Shown in pieces: positions 17,890 to 27,212 of a DNA stretch of 64,000 bases. The notes under the pieces are model-generated. The model was not told the DNA's origin. It ran no database searches and worked only from the letters and a program-made list of their open reading frames with translations. Every line of letters starts with the position of its first letter. The stretch's first letter is position 1. Source of the DNA: Plantactinospora soyae (GTDB lineage Bacteria; Actinomycetota; Actinomycetes; Mycobacteriales; Micromonosporaceae); contig NZ_JADBEB010000001.1 of assembly GCF_014874095.1 (NCBI RefSeq), positions 62,001-126,000 on the forward strand. The letters run 5' to 3'. A program made the translations under genes and the position numbers.

Positions 17890-19189
17890 CGGTGCCCATC
17901 TCCTGCTGGGCCTTGGTGAGCGCCGCCGCGACCTCTGCCTCACCGACCGGTTGTCCGCTCGCGATCTTGGCGAAGAGGTCCCGCATCCCGCTGCCCACCG
18001 TGGTCTCGAACTTGCTCTCCTCGGGCACCTGTGGCAGCGGCCCGGCGGTGTTGGCGAGTACGTCCTGGAAGACCTTGATCACCGGGGTCTCGAAGGCAGG
18101 ATCGGAGTAGGCGTCCTTGACCACCGGCAGTGACCCGAGCGCCTTGTTGAGGATCTGCTGCTCGCCGCTGCTGGTCAGGAACTTCACCAGCTCCAGGGCG
18201 CCGTCCCGGTTCTCGGTGTTCTTGAAGACCGAGATGTTGATCCCGGCCACGTGGCTGTTCACCCGCTTGCCGCCCGGCGGGAGCGGGTCGGCGATCGGGA
18301 TCGGCGCGACGCCGTACTCGTCGGGTTTCATTCCGGCGGCGGCGAGCAGGCTGATCGCGTTGCTCTGCCAGAGCAGCATCGCGGCCTTGCCCTTGGCGAA
18401 GTCGCCGATCGGCTGGTTCGGCGTGCTGTACTCGGCGTTGCTGGGGTTGGCGATCTTGTCGGTCGCCATGAAGTCGAGGTACTGCTTCACCGCCATGACG
18501 TGGTGCGGCCCGGTGAACTGCGGCTTGCCCGCGCCGTCGAAGAAGTCCGCGCCGTGCTGCTGGCCGAAGATGAAGGCGTGGTGCGCGTTCTCGGTGTAGC
18601 TCGCTCCCTCGACCGCCAGGCCCCACTGGCCGCCCTTGGTCAGCCTCTTGCCGGCGGCGACGAACTCGGTCCAGTTCTTCGGCGGGGTGGTGATGCCCGC
18701 CTCGGCGAAGAGCCGCTTGTGGTAGAACAGCCCGTACGCCAGGCCGTAGAGCGGCATCGACGTCGGTGGCTGACCGGTCGCTCCGGTGGCGGCGAAGCTC
18801 GGGCCGAGGAAGCGGTCCTTGCCGCCGAGAGTGTCGATCTCGGCCGACTCGAAGGGCAGGAAGGCGCCGGTGGCCTGGAGCGAGGCCGACCAGGTGTTGC
18901 CGATGTTGAGTACGTCCGGCCCCTGCCCGGAGGCGGTGGCCGCCAGGATCCGGTTGAGCAGGTCGGGCCAGCCGATCACCTCCAGCTCGACCTTGATGCC
19001 GGTCTGCTGGGTGAACTTGTCGAGTTCCGGTTGCAGGACCTGCCGGTCCGCGTCCAGGCTGGGCCCCTGGTTGCTGGCCCAGTAGGTGAGGGTCTTCTCC
19101 CCTCCCCCGCCGCCGTCGTCCCCGCAGGCCGCCAGCGACATCAGCAACAGCACGGACGCTGCGGTCGCACCGATCTTCCGAACACGCAT
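17882..19189 (-). CDS. Sugar ABC transporter substrate-binding lipoprotein
   Basis: 435 residues from ATG 19189. The signal peptide ends in the lipobox LAAC, so Cys about residue 22 would be lipidated and the protein anchored outside the membrane. The rest is a family-1 solute-binding fold (TYWASNQGPS, VLNIGNTWSAS, GLAVEG). First gene of the importer cluster, overlapping the first permease gene. A promoter with an internal inverted repeat lies 65 bp upstream. Likely ligand: an oligosaccharide; which is unknown. Confidence 0.94.
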   Translation of the reverse strand: MRVRKIGATAASVLLLMSLAACGDDGGGGGEKTLTYWASNQGPSLDADRQVLQPELDKFTQQTGIKVELEVIGWPDLLNRILAATASGQGPDVLNIGNTWSASLQATGAFLPFESAEIDTLGGKDRFLGPSFAATGATGQPPTSMPLYGLAYGLFYHKRLFAEAGITTPPKNWTEFVAAGKRLTKGGQWGLAVEGASYTENAHHAFIFGQQHGADFFDGAGKPQFTGPHHVMAVKQYLDFMATDKIANPSNAEYSTPNQPIGDFAKGKAAMLLWQSNAISLLAAAGMKPDEYGVAPIPIADPLPPGGKRVNSHVAGINISVFKNTENRDGALELVKFLTSSGEQQILNKALGSLPVVKDAYSDPAFETPVIKVFQDVLANTAGPLPQVPEESKFETTVGSGMRDLFAKIASGQPVGEAEVAAALTKAQQEMGTGG

Positions 19190-19253
19190 GTCAGCCCCCA
19201 GGACAGCCGTGGGAAGCGACCGGCGAGCCGCCCATCGCCATTGATCTATCGAA

Positions 19254-19276
19254 ATCCATCTACTGATGGATGTCAA
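19254..19276 (-). promoter_or_regulatory. Promoter with operator-like dyad for the sugar importer
   Basis: TTGACA at 19276-19271 (minus strand) is followed by the inverted repeat ATCCATC-N4-GATGGAT (19254-19271), which fills the spacer before a weak TTCGAT -10. A regulator bound here would block the polymerase. The regulator is not encoded nearby. Confidence 0.6.
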
Positions 19277-19427
19277 TCGTCGCTGCCCTGACGGGCAACG
19301 CGGTGATGTTGCCTGCTCCTCTGCAGGTCCGTGGAACGCCCGGGTTGAACTCGGGGACTTCCCCGATCGTGGCCGAGAGGCCGGACCTTCAGGCTGATCT
19401 TGCTACTTGCCAGGGAGGCACATCAGA

Positions 19428-21332
19428 GTGTGGAAAATCGGATCGGCCAGCGTCCGGGCACGACTGGGCGCCTTCGTCGGTGCCTGGCTGGCGCTGACTC
19501 TCGGGGTTGCGCTGGTGGCCGCGTGCGGGCTGTTGCTGGCCGCCACGTCGCGGGCGGACGCGGGCGCGCAGGCGGAGCAACTCGCCAGCGCCCTCGCGAT
19601 GCTGGCGATGATCGCTGTCTTCGCCTCGGTGTTCGTGGTCGGGAGCACGTTCTCGTATGTGGTTGCCCAACGGTGGCGTGAATTCGCGCTGTTGCGGCTC
19701 GGCGGCGCCAGCACCTGGCAGGTACGCGCGAGCGTGCTGATGGAGGCGGCGGTCGTCGGAGTCGCCGGCTCGTTGACGGGATGCATGATCGGGGTCGGTG
19801 GCGGGCAGGCACTGGCCTGGGCCGCGCTCCGCCATGGCCTGGTCGACGAACGGCTGGTTGTGCGGGTCAGCGTGGCACCCCTGGTGCTCGCGGTCACCCT
19901 TGGTGTGGCAGTCACTCTGATTGGCGCGAATGCGGCGGCCCGACGAGCGAGTCGGGTCCGCCCGATCGAGGCACTGCGGACGGCCTCCTACGAGCAACCG
20001 ACGATGACCGGTGGGCGGTGGATCTGGGCGGCGCTGCTGCTCTTCGGCGCCTTCGCGACGATCCATTGGACACCGGTCACCGAACCAGAGGACGGCGTCA
20101 GCGCAGCGGTGCTGGCAACGTTCCTGCTCATCGGAGCCGGCACGGCACTCAGCCCGGTACTGGTGCCCCCGCTGGTGTGGACGCTCGCGGCGCCCACCCG
20201 GCTCGGTGGAGCGACCGGGCTGCTGGCCCGCCGCAATACCGGGGGCGCGGTCCGGCGCACCGCGAGCACCGCCGCCCCGGTGCTGGTGACGATGGCGCTG
20301 ACCGTCGGCGTGGTGGGCGCGGCGACCACCGGTGATGTCGCCCAGATGCAGCGGCTACGCCAGGAGACCGGGTACGAACATGTGGTACTGCCGAACGGTG
20401 TGCCAGGGCTGACGCCGGCCGTGGTCGGGGCGCTTGGCGGGGTGCCGGGGGCACGAGTGACCGCACCGCTGCCGACCACCGCCCTGGTCGGCGATCCAGA
20501 CAGCGGGCTGCTCACCGATCCCCTAGGCGCAGCCGGCGTCGACCCGGACCTGCGCGAGGTGCTCCGACTGCGGCCGGTGGCCGGCACCCTCGACGACCTC
20601 GACGACACGCAGACCGTCGCCGTCGGCCAGGACGCGGCCGAGGCGCGTGGCTGGCGGGTCGGCGGCCACATCGAGGTCGGGCTGGAAGACGGGGTGGTCA
20701 TCCGGCCGCGCATCGTCGCGATCGTCGCGGATCCCGCCAGCCCTGCCGACCTGCTGCTCCCCCGGGACCTGGTGGCCGCGCTCGCACCTGTGCCGCTCGC
20801 GCCGGCGGCGTACATCACGCTCGACGTCGGGGCCGAGCCGGCGGGCACCCTGGACGCCCTGCGGCAGGCGGCGGGTGCGAGTGGACGTCTCCAGGCCAGC
20901 GACCAATGGCTGGCGGACCGGGAACGGGCCCTCGACCACCGCCGTCAGCTCGGTCTGCTGTTCCTGCTCGGCCTGCCGATGCTCTACACCGGCATCGCGG
21001 TCGCGAACACGTTGATCATGGCAACCCGGCACCGGGCACGGGAGTTCGCGCTGACCCGGCTCGTCGGTGCCACCCGCGCCCGGGTCATCGGCATGGTCGC
21101 GGTCGAGGCGCTGCTCACCGTAGGGGTCGGCGCCGTTCTGGCCGCCTGCGTGGTCACGGTCACCCTCATGGCGGTGTCACGCGCCGTAGGGACCGCGCCA
21201 GTCGTGCCATGGGCCGTGGCCGGCGCTGTCGTGGCCGGCTGCCTGGCGCTGGCACTGGCGGCAACCGTCGTGCCAACCCACCTGCTGCTACGTCGCGAAC
21301 GGCCGATCCAACTCGTCGTCGGCCGCGAATAG
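19428..21332 (+). CDS. FtsX-like ABC transporter permease (MacB/BceB type)
   Basis: 634 residues from GTG 19428, nine bases after AGGGAGG. Two FtsX repeats are seen: membrane segments near residues 12-35, 60-85 and 105-130, and again at about 505-530, 560-590 and 600-625, each with the (R)EFALxRLxGA motif (REFALLRLGGAS; REFALTRLVGAT). Such proteins transmit ATPase motion to the periplasmic side rather than forming a simple channel. The usual partner ATPase gene is absent within the window on either side. The two-component genes next to it may regulate it, as for antimicrobial-peptide transporters. Confidence 0.92.
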   Translation: MWKIGSASVRARLGAFVGAWLALTLGVALVAACGLLLAATSRADAGAQAEQLASALAMLAMIAVFASVFVVGSTFSYVVAQRWREFALLRLGGASTWQVRASVLMEAAVVGVAGSLTGCMIGVGGGQALAWAALRHGLVDERLVVRVSVAPLVLAVTLGVAVTLIGANAAARRASRVRPIEALRTASYEQPTMTGGRWIWAALLLFGAFATIHWTPVTEPEDGVSAAVLATFLLIGAGTALSPVLVPPLVWTLAAPTRLGGATGLLARRNTGGAVRRTASTAAPVLVTMALTVGVVGAATTGDVAQMQRLRQETGYEHVVLPNGVPGLTPAVVGALGGVPGARVTAPLPTTALVGDPDSGLLTDPLGAAGVDPDLREVLRLRPVAGTLDDLDDTQTVAVGQDAAEARGWRVGGHIEVGLEDGVVIRPRIVAIVADPASPADLLLPRDLVAALAPVPLAPAAYITLDVGAEPAGTLDALRQAAGASGRLQASDQWLADRERALDHRRQLGLLFLLGLPMLYTGIAVANTLIMATRHRAREFALTRLVGATRARVIGMVAVEALLTVGVGAVLAACVVTVTLMAVSRAVGTAPVVPWAVAGAVVAGCLALALAATVVPTHLLLRRERPIQLVVGRE

Positions 21333-21358
21333 TAACGGCCGAAGCACGGTCAAGAACC

Positions 21359-22057
21359 TCATCGGCCGCCGTCGCGCTCATCGCTCGCGTCGTGGGCGAG
21401 CAGCGCGAGCTGGATCCGGTTGGACAGGTCGAGCTTGGCCAGGGCGCTGGAGACGTGCGCCTTGACCGTACCCACCGACATGAACAGCCGATCCGCGATC
21501 TCGCCGTTCGACAGCCCTTCCGCCACCGCAACCGCCACGGACCGCTCCCGGTCGGAGAGCCGACCGAACCGCTCCCGGGCCTGCCGGTGCCGCTGGTCGG
21601 GGCGACGGTGCGGGGCGACGCCCGCGACATGGTCGATCAGGGTACGGGCGACCGTCGGCGAGAGGACCGGCTCACCGGCGGCGGCCCGGCGTACCGCGTC
21701 GACGATCTGCTCCGGCGGGGTGTGCTTGACCAGGAACCCGGCCGCCCCGTTGCGGAGCGCGTCGAGGATCGTCGCGTCGGCGTCGAAGGTGGTCAGCACG
21801 ATGACCTCGGGAGAGTCCCCGGATCGGGCCGTGATCGCCCGGGTCGCCGCGATACCGTCGAGCAGCGGCATCCGGACGTCCATCAGCACCACGTCCGGGC
21901 GCAGCCGGGTCACCGCGTCGGCGACGTCCACCCCGTCCGCCGCCTCACCGACGACCTCGATGTCGGGTGCCCCGCCGAGCATCAGTCGCAGACCGGTACG
22001 GACCAGCGCGTCGTCGTCCACGAGCAGGACGCGGATCACGTCACCACCCGAGGTCAT
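21359..22057 (-). CDS. NarL/LuxR-family response regulator
   Basis: 232 residues from ATG 22057, whose ATGA overlaps the stop of the kinase gene. The receiver domain has the acidic pair DDD, phospho-acceptor Asp in VVLMDVRMPLLDG, Thr in LTTFDAD and Lys in VKHTPPEQ. The C-terminal LuxR HTH reads LSNGEIADRLFMSVGTVKAHV. Forms a two-component system with the kinase at 22054. Confidence 0.96.
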   Translation of the reverse strand: MTSGGDVIRVLLVDDDALVRTGLRLMLGGAPDIEVVGEAADGVDVADAVTRLRPDVVLMDVRMPLLDGIAATRAITARSGDSPEVIVLTTFDADATILDALRNGAAGFLVKHTPPEQIVDAVRRAAAGEPVLSPTVARTLIDHVAGVAPHRRPDQRHRQARERFGRLSDRERSVAVAVAEGLSNGEIADRLFMSVGTVKAHVSSALAKLDLSNRIQLALLAHDASDERDGGR

Positions 22058-23445
22058 GCGGGCCACGGTAGCCGAGTGGTGAGCCGGAACGTTCCGCCGA
22101 TCACGCCGTGCTCGATGGTGCCGCCGTCGATGGTCAGCCGCTCGGCAAGCCCGGTCAGCCCGGCCCCGGCACCCGGCATCTCCTCGACGGTACGTCGCTC
22201 CTGCGGCAGCGGGTTGCTGACCGTCGCGACGATCCCGGTGGCCGGGGTCGCCTCCACCCGTACCGCCACCTCGGCCGCCTGGCCGGCGTGCTTCCGGGCG
22301 TTGGTCAGGCCCTCCTGGACGGTGCGGTAGACCGTACGCTGCACCGCCGGACGCAACGAATCGGCGGCGCCGGGTGCGCAGACCATCTCGAACGTCACCC
22401 GCTGACCTGCCTCCTGCGCCTCCCGGACCAGGCGGGCGATGTCGGCGAGCCGGGGCTGTGGGGCGGCCCGGTCGGCCGCCGTACCCGAGGCGGAGCCGCC
22501 GGCCTGGCGCCGGCTGCCGACGGCGTCGTCCGGATCGGCGTCGGGCTCGCGGGGATCGCCGTCGGCGTCGTCCGGATCGGCGTCGGCGGCGGTGTCGGCG
22601 GGGCGAAGGACCGCGAGTACGTCGCCCAGCTCGACGAGCGCCTGTCGGGCGTTGTCCCGGATGACCTCGATCGCGCCGCCCACCTCCCCGGCGTCCAGCG
22701 GAGCGCCGACACCCGCGTCGGCCTGCTTCGTGCGGTACGCCAACGCGCCGGCATGCACCGTGATCAGCGAGATCCGATGGGCCAGTACGTCGTGCATCTC
22801 CCGTGCGATCCGTTCACGCTCGGCACGGCGGGCACCGGAGAGCCGGTGCCGGTGTTCACGGCGTTCCCGCTCGGCATCCCGGTGCAGGTTCGCGATGAGC
22901 TGTCGACGGGCCCGTACCGCGATCCCCCAACCGAGCGGCGTCAGGTACATCAGACAGATCAGCGTGATGTACGCCCACCGGGTGACGCCGGACGGCGGGT
23001 TCTCGTACCCGAACAACAGGGACGGCAGCAGGTGGAGCGCGGTGACCAGCGTGGCCGGCTGCCAGTTCCGGTGTACCGCCACGGTGAGGACCACGATCAA
23101 CACCGCGGCGAGTCCGGTCGCCGCCAGCGCCATCACCAGGACCATGGCGATGCCGATGCCGATCGGGTACCGGCGCCGCCACCACAGGGCCAGGCAGCCG
23201 AGGCCGCTGACCCAGGGATCGATCGTGTGCATCCAGTCGGGGATCGCGTCGACGTAGTGCAGCGGCGCACTCTGCCAGGTCCACGCCCAGAACAGCACCG
23301 CCAGGCCGAACAGCACGGCGTCGACGATCCAGTCCCGGAGGGTACGGCGGTGGCGCAACGTACCGTCGGAAACCGCCGGCCGTCGGGCCGGCATCACGTC
23401 GCCCGCCCAGCGGCGGAACCAGCGGATATCCGGGGCCCAACCCAT
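22054..23445 (-). CDS. Sensor histidine kinase (HisKA_3, NarX/DesK-like)
   Basis: 463 residues with about five membrane segments in the first 190. Phospho-acceptor His in REMHDVLAHRISLI, and HATPase with the N-box QEGLTNARKHAG and the G-box GAGAGLTGLAER. An unusual Asp/Pro/Ala-rich low-complexity insert (about 280-330) separates the dimerisation and ATPase domains. Translationally coupled to its response regulator. A deleted copy of two parts of this gene lies at 38739-38960. Target genes unknown; the FtsX permease is the neighbour. Confidence 0.95.
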   Translation of the reverse strand: MGWAPDIRWFRRWAGDVMPARRPAVSDGTLRHRRTLRDWIVDAVLFGLAVLFWAWTWQSAPLHYVDAIPDWMHTIDPWVSGLGCLALWWRRRYPIGIGIAMVLVMALAATGLAAVLIVVLTVAVHRNWQPATLVTALHLLPSLLFGYENPPSGVTRWAYITLICLMYLTPLGWGIAVRARRQLIANLHRDAERERREHRHRLSGARRAERERIAREMHDVLAHRISLITVHAGALAYRTKQADAGVGAPLDAGEVGGAIEVIRDNARQALVELGDVLAVLRPADTAADADPDDADGDPREPDADPDDAVGSRRQAGGSASGTAADRAAPQPRLADIARLVREAQEAGQRVTFEMVCAPGAADSLRPAVQRTVYRTVQEGLTNARKHAGQAAEVAVRVEATPATGIVATVSNPLPQERRTVEEMPGAGAGLTGLAERLTIDGGTIEHGVIGGTFRLTTRLPWPA

Positions 23446-23480
23446 GCCGCGAGCCTACAAACGGTCAGCTACCCGGCGGT

Positions 23481-23539
23481 CCGGTCAACCGGCCAATACG
23501 GCTGGCCAGCCGACCAGAACCATGGCCGGCGGCAGATGC
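23481..23539 (+). repeat. Direct repeat, copy 1 of 2
   Basis: About 59 bp almost identical to 27103-27162 (four differences), both intergenic and in the same orientation. Core GGCTGGCCAGCCGACCAGAA. Confidence 0.85.
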
Positions 23540-23556
23540 CCAGCCCTCCGATCGAC

Positions 23557-24255
23557 TCACCTGCCCGTGTCGACGCGCCACCAGTCCCGCGCGTCGGTCG
23601 CTTCTTCGGACCAGAATTCCAGGAGGTCTCCGGGCGCGAGTCCGAGGGCCCGTTCGATCTCGCTGGGAGTGAGGCTGCGCAGGGAGTCGGACAGCGACCG
23701 GGTCAGGTCGAGCCAGTAGCCACGCAGCGTGGACTCGCTCACGAACAGTTGCTTGGCAATCTGGGCGTAGCTCAGTCCGCGGGCACGGCCGTGGAGAAGC
23801 TGGCGCTGACGCTCGCTGAGCAGGGTGATGGAGCCCCGCCGGACCAGAACCTCGAGTATCCCGACGACCGACTGTGGTACGACGGTGCCACCGGAAGCGA
23901 CCTCGAGGAGGAGTTGCTCGGCCCGGCCGGTCGGCAGCGCCTTGGAGACGGCCCCGCTCGCACCTGCCGCTATACATGCCGCAAGGACGAAGCGGCGCTC
24001 CTCCTGGCTGTAGATGCAGACCCGGTAGCCACGGCCCGTCAGAGCCCGGATCGCGGCGACGCCCTGCCGGACGTCAGGCTGCTGTTCGAGGTTCGTCAAG
24101 TGCAGGTCGAGCAGGACCACGTCTACCACCGGGCGACGGCGCATCAGTTCCTCCACCGTCGCGACCGCAGCGACGACGTCGAGGCCCGGCATGAGCAGGC
24201 CGATCGACTCGCGTATCAGCGATGCGTCGTCGACGACCGCCACCGTGGGCCTCAT
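23557..24255 (-). CDS. LuxR-family response regulator
   Basis: 232 residues. Receiver domain with VVDDASLIRES, phospho-acceptor Asp in VVLLDLHLT and Lys in VSKALP. The HTH is LSYAQIAKQLFVSESTLRGY. The C-terminal extension SEIERALGLAPGDLLEFW is unlike most NarL regulators. The start ATG overlaps the stop of the kinase at 24252 (ATGA). Confidence 0.92.
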   Translation of the reverse strand: MRPTVAVVDDASLIRESIGLLMPGLDVVAAVATVEELMRRRPVVDVVLLDLHLTNLEQQPDVRQGVAAIRALTGRGYRVCIYSQEERRFVLAACIAAGASGAVSKALPTGRAEQLLLEVASGGTVVPQSVVGILEVLVRRGSITLLSERQRQLLHGRARGLSYAQIAKQLFVSESTLRGYWLDLTRSLSDSLRSLTPSEIERALGLAPGDLLEFWSEEATDARDWWRVDTGR

Positions 24256-25499
24256 GCCGCGTCCGTGGAGGCGTTCCGGTTTGCACGCGCCGCTGCCGGC
24301 CCGGGCCCGGACGAGATCGTCACTGTCGTCCCCTCGTCCACTGCGGACTCGATATCGACATCGAGCCCGTGCAGCCGTAGCTCGCCCACGACGACCTCGC
24401 GCAGGCCGATTCCGGTGGTCACCGACGCCGGGTCGAAGCCGATACCGTCGTCGCGCACGGTCAGTGTCCAGCTCCCGTCCGTACCCTGGTCCAGGTGGAC
24501 CACGACGGCATCTGCCCGGGCGTGCACGCGTACGTTGAGCAGCAGGCTTTCGAGCGCGCGTTCGAGGGCCTCGGCGTGCGCGGTGGGAAGTTCCAGGTCA
24601 GCGCCGAGGTCGAGCAGTGCGTCGACGTTCAGGTCGGCGAACCGGTCGCAGACCCGCTCGATCAGCGCAGCGAGCACCACGGTGGGGTGGGAATCGCCCG
24701 CCGCGTCGGCGACGGCCCCGCCCCCGTCCGGCGCTTGGCCTCGCAGGTAGGTCCGCATTCTCCGCAGTTCCACCTCAGCCTGGTCGATGAGGCGGGAGCG
24801 TGACGCGTCGGTCCCCGGCTCGGTGAGCAGGCGCATGAGGGCGACGCCGTTGTGCATCATCACCTGGGCACGTCGTTCCTCCTCGCGCCGCGCCAGCTCC
24901 GCGGCGCGGGCCCGCGAGGCGTCGGCGTCATGCGCGATGCGGCGCGTGAATCCGAAGAACATGCGGGCGACCAGCGCGTACACCACATAGCTGATGACGT
25001 TGCCGATCGCGGTCGAGGTCATGTTCCCCCCGGCCTCGGCGCCGAGATAAACCACGTAGCAGACGACAACGCCGAGGAGGCCGCCCGCCCAGAGGGTGAG
25101 GCTGCGGACACCGCTGGCCGTGTAGAGGACCGACAGCGCGTAGCCCGGCTGGTAGGCGACCCAGGTCCCGAAGCGGTCGCCCGGCGTAAGCACCAGCGGC
25201 CCCAGCACGAGCAAGAGACAGGCCAGCGCGAAGTCCACTGCGGAACCCGCCGCGCCCAGGGGTCGACGGCGCACCAGCGCCACCGCGCTGACCGTGACGG
25301 CCGCGCACGCCGCAGCAACCCAGCACGCGAGGTAGGCAACGCCATGCGGTGACGTCGTCACGCCGATGTACACCGCCGGGATCATCTGCGCGACCGTGCC
25401 CAAGCGGACACCCGTGATGAAGTACGAGAACGCCCGCTCGACGCCGGCCTTGGTCGTCGGCAGATCCGCGACGCGCCACAGCCGGATCCGACCGCTCAT
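24252..25499 (-). CDS. Sensor kinase with atypical phospho-acceptor region
   Basis: 415 residues. Six membrane segments in residues 25-190. A GHKL ATPase end domain is present (ALESLLLNVRVHARA N-box; RDDGIGFDP; GIGLREVV). The dimerisation region has MMHNGVALMRLL in place of the standard E-(L/M)-HD motif; its His (about residue 220) is the only plausible acceptor. Coupled to the response regulator downstream. Signal unknown. Confidence 0.88.
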   Translation of the reverse strand: MSGRIRLWRVADLPTTKAGVERAFSYFITGVRLGTVAQMIPAVYIGVTTSPHGVAYLACWVAAACAAVTVSAVALVRRRPLGAAGSAVDFALACLLLVLGPLVLTPGDRFGTWVAYQPGYALSVLYTASGVRSLTLWAGGLLGVVVCYVVYLGAEAGGNMTSTAIGNVISYVVYALVARMFFGFTRRIAHDADASRARAAELARREEERRAQVMMHNGVALMRLLTEPGTDASRSRLIDQAEVELRRMRTYLRGQAPDGGGAVADAAGDSHPTVVLAALIERVCDRFADLNVDALLDLGADLELPTAHAEALERALESLLLNVRVHARADAVVVHLDQGTDGSWTLTVRDDGIGFDPASVTTGIGLREVVVGELRLHGLDVDIESAVDEGTTVTISSGPGPAAARANRNASTDAA

Positions 25500-25643
25500 G
25501 GTCCTCCCTCGGGTGGCCGACGGTCCAGGCCGACAGAAGTTCGCGGATTCGTTGGGTCACAACGATCGCGCGAGACGCAACGATCAGGCTACTTCAGCGA
25601 ACGGAGCTGGATATCACCAGTTTTTTCCGAAAGGACACAATAG

Positions 25644-26969
25644 ATGCGCCGAGCACTGACCCTGCTCACCTCGCTGGCGATCACCGCCGGCCTGACACTG
25701 GTCGTGGCAGCTCCCGCCCCGGCAGCCCCCGCCCCTGGCAACACCGAGGAAGCGGCGATTTTCGAGCCTGGGAACGTGCCGGTGCGGGCCGCGCCGACGT
25801 CGGCGGGCACCTTCCGGGTGACCGGGACGGGCCGGTCCGCACTGGCTCTGGATGACGCGGCGATGCAGGACCTGACCACGTACGCCAAGGAGAGCGGACG
25901 GGATCTGTCCGCCGTCGTCGCTGCGCACCAGGGCATCCACGAGTTCAGCGCCTTCACCACGCAACTGGAGGAGAGCAGCCCGGACGTGTTCGTGCGGGCC
26001 GGCCTGGCTACCGAGGGTGGGGCGGCCAGCCCCTGGATCCAGTTCACCGCCAAGCCGAGCGCAGACGTTGTCGCCGAACTGGAGCGCCTGCCGGTGGACA
26101 CCGAGGTGCAGTACGGTGCGCCGGCCAGCTCGACGGAACTGGCCGACCTGGCCTACGCGCTCACCACGTCCTTGGCGGTGCGCTCCGACGTCATCCGGTC
26201 AGCCGGGACCCGCTACGACCACGAGCGACGCGTGCTGCGTCTTGAGTACGCGCCCGTCGGGGGCATCCAACAGAGCGCGCTCGACTCGGTCTTTCAGGGG
26301 GCGCTGACCGCAGGCACCATCGGGGGACAGCTTCCCATCGACGTCGTGCTCGAGCTCAATGTTGACCGGACCGGGGTCACCGAGCGAACCGTAGAAGGTG
26401 GAAGGGACCTCAACCTGACCAACGGCAGAGCCGAGTGCACTGCCGGGTTCACCGCGGTCCGCTCCGGCAACTGGGGTGTGCTGACCGCGCGGCACTGCGG
26501 CAACGCGCTCCGGTACGGCAACGCCGTGGGGCTCATCAGCACCAGCCCAAACCAGACCGCGAATGCCGCGATCGATCTCCAGTTCCACCGGACCCTGACC
26601 GAGAACGGCCACGCGACGAACAAGCAGTTCCGGGCGACCAACCGGCAGGCAGCCGGAGACCGGCAGGTGCTGGCCGTCGCCAACGCACCGATCAACTCGA
26701 CCGTGTGCCATTGGGGCCGGACCAGCGGTTACCGCTGCACCTCCATCGTCGACACCAACAACTGCGAGACGTACGACGATGGCCAACGGCGGTGCGGTCT
26801 GGATACCACCGATTCGGATGTCTCGGAGGGTGGTGACAGCGGCGGGCCGTGGTTCTTCGGGAGCACTGCCCGGGGCATCCACAACGGCGCCTGGGACGGC
26901 GTGGCAAGCTACTTCACCCGGATCAGCCTGGTGAATCAACACCTCGCTGCCACGGTAGTGCAGAACTAG
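25644..26969 (+). CDS. Secreted S1 (alpha-lytic/streptogrisin-like) serine protease
   Basis: 441 residues from ATG 25644 (AAAGGA upstream). Signal peptide to about residue 29 (AAPAPAAPAPG). Residues 30-260 form a long pro-region. The catalytic domain has His284 (TARHCGN), Asp311 (AAIDLQF) and Ser399 (GGDSGGPW). Six cysteines match the disulphides of alpha-lytic proteases. It is exported as a zymogen and matured by autocleavage, as known for the family. A hairpin at 27045 probably ends its transcript. Confidence 0.95.
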   Translation: MRRALTLLTSLAITAGLTLVVAAPAPAAPAPGNTEEAAIFEPGNVPVRAAPTSAGTFRVTGTGRSALALDDAAMQDLTTYAKESGRDLSAVVAAHQGIHEFSAFTTQLEESSPDVFVRAGLATEGGAASPWIQFTAKPSADVVAELERLPVDTEVQYGAPASSTELADLAYALTTSLAVRSDVIRSAGTRYDHERRVLRLEYAPVGGIQQSALDSVFQGALTAGTIGGQLPIDVVLELNVDRTGVTERTVEGGRDLNLTNGRAECTAGFTAVRSGNWGVLTARHCGNALRYGNAVGLISTSPNQTANAAIDLQFHRTLTENGHATNKQFRATNRQAAGDRQVLAVANAPINSTVCHWGRTSGYRCTSIVDTNNCETYDDGQRRCGLDTTDSDVSEGGDSGGPWFFGSTARGIHNGAWDGVASYFTRISLVNQHLAATVVQN

Positions 26970-27044
26970 TGCCTCGTCTTCGACATGCCTAGTCTTCGAA
27001 AGTTGATCGGGTAATCCGTCGGTTCTGAGGATGTGCCACGCACG

Positions 27045-27076
27045 CCGTCTCCCAACGGTTCGCCGTTGGGAGACGG
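27045..27076 (+). terminator. 14-bp hairpin with TTCG loop
   Basis: CCGTCTCCCAACGG and its perfect complement around TTCG, 76 bp after the protease stop. The very stable stem fits an actinobacterial U-less terminator. Confidence 0.7.
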
Positions 27077-27102
27077 TCGCTGGTGGGGCAGACGCCGGCG
27101 AC

Positions 27103-27162
27103 CCGGTCGACGGGCCAATAGGGCTGGCCAGCCGACCAGAACCATGGCCGGGCGGCAGATGC
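27103..27162 (+). repeat. Direct repeat, copy 2 of 2
   Basis: Nearly identical to 23481-23539. It lies 51 bp before the DUF998 gene. Confidence 0.85.
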
Positions 27163-27212
27163 GGCCGGTCGGGCCAATGGCGGACCGTACGAGGATGGCC
27201 CCGAAGGGAAGC

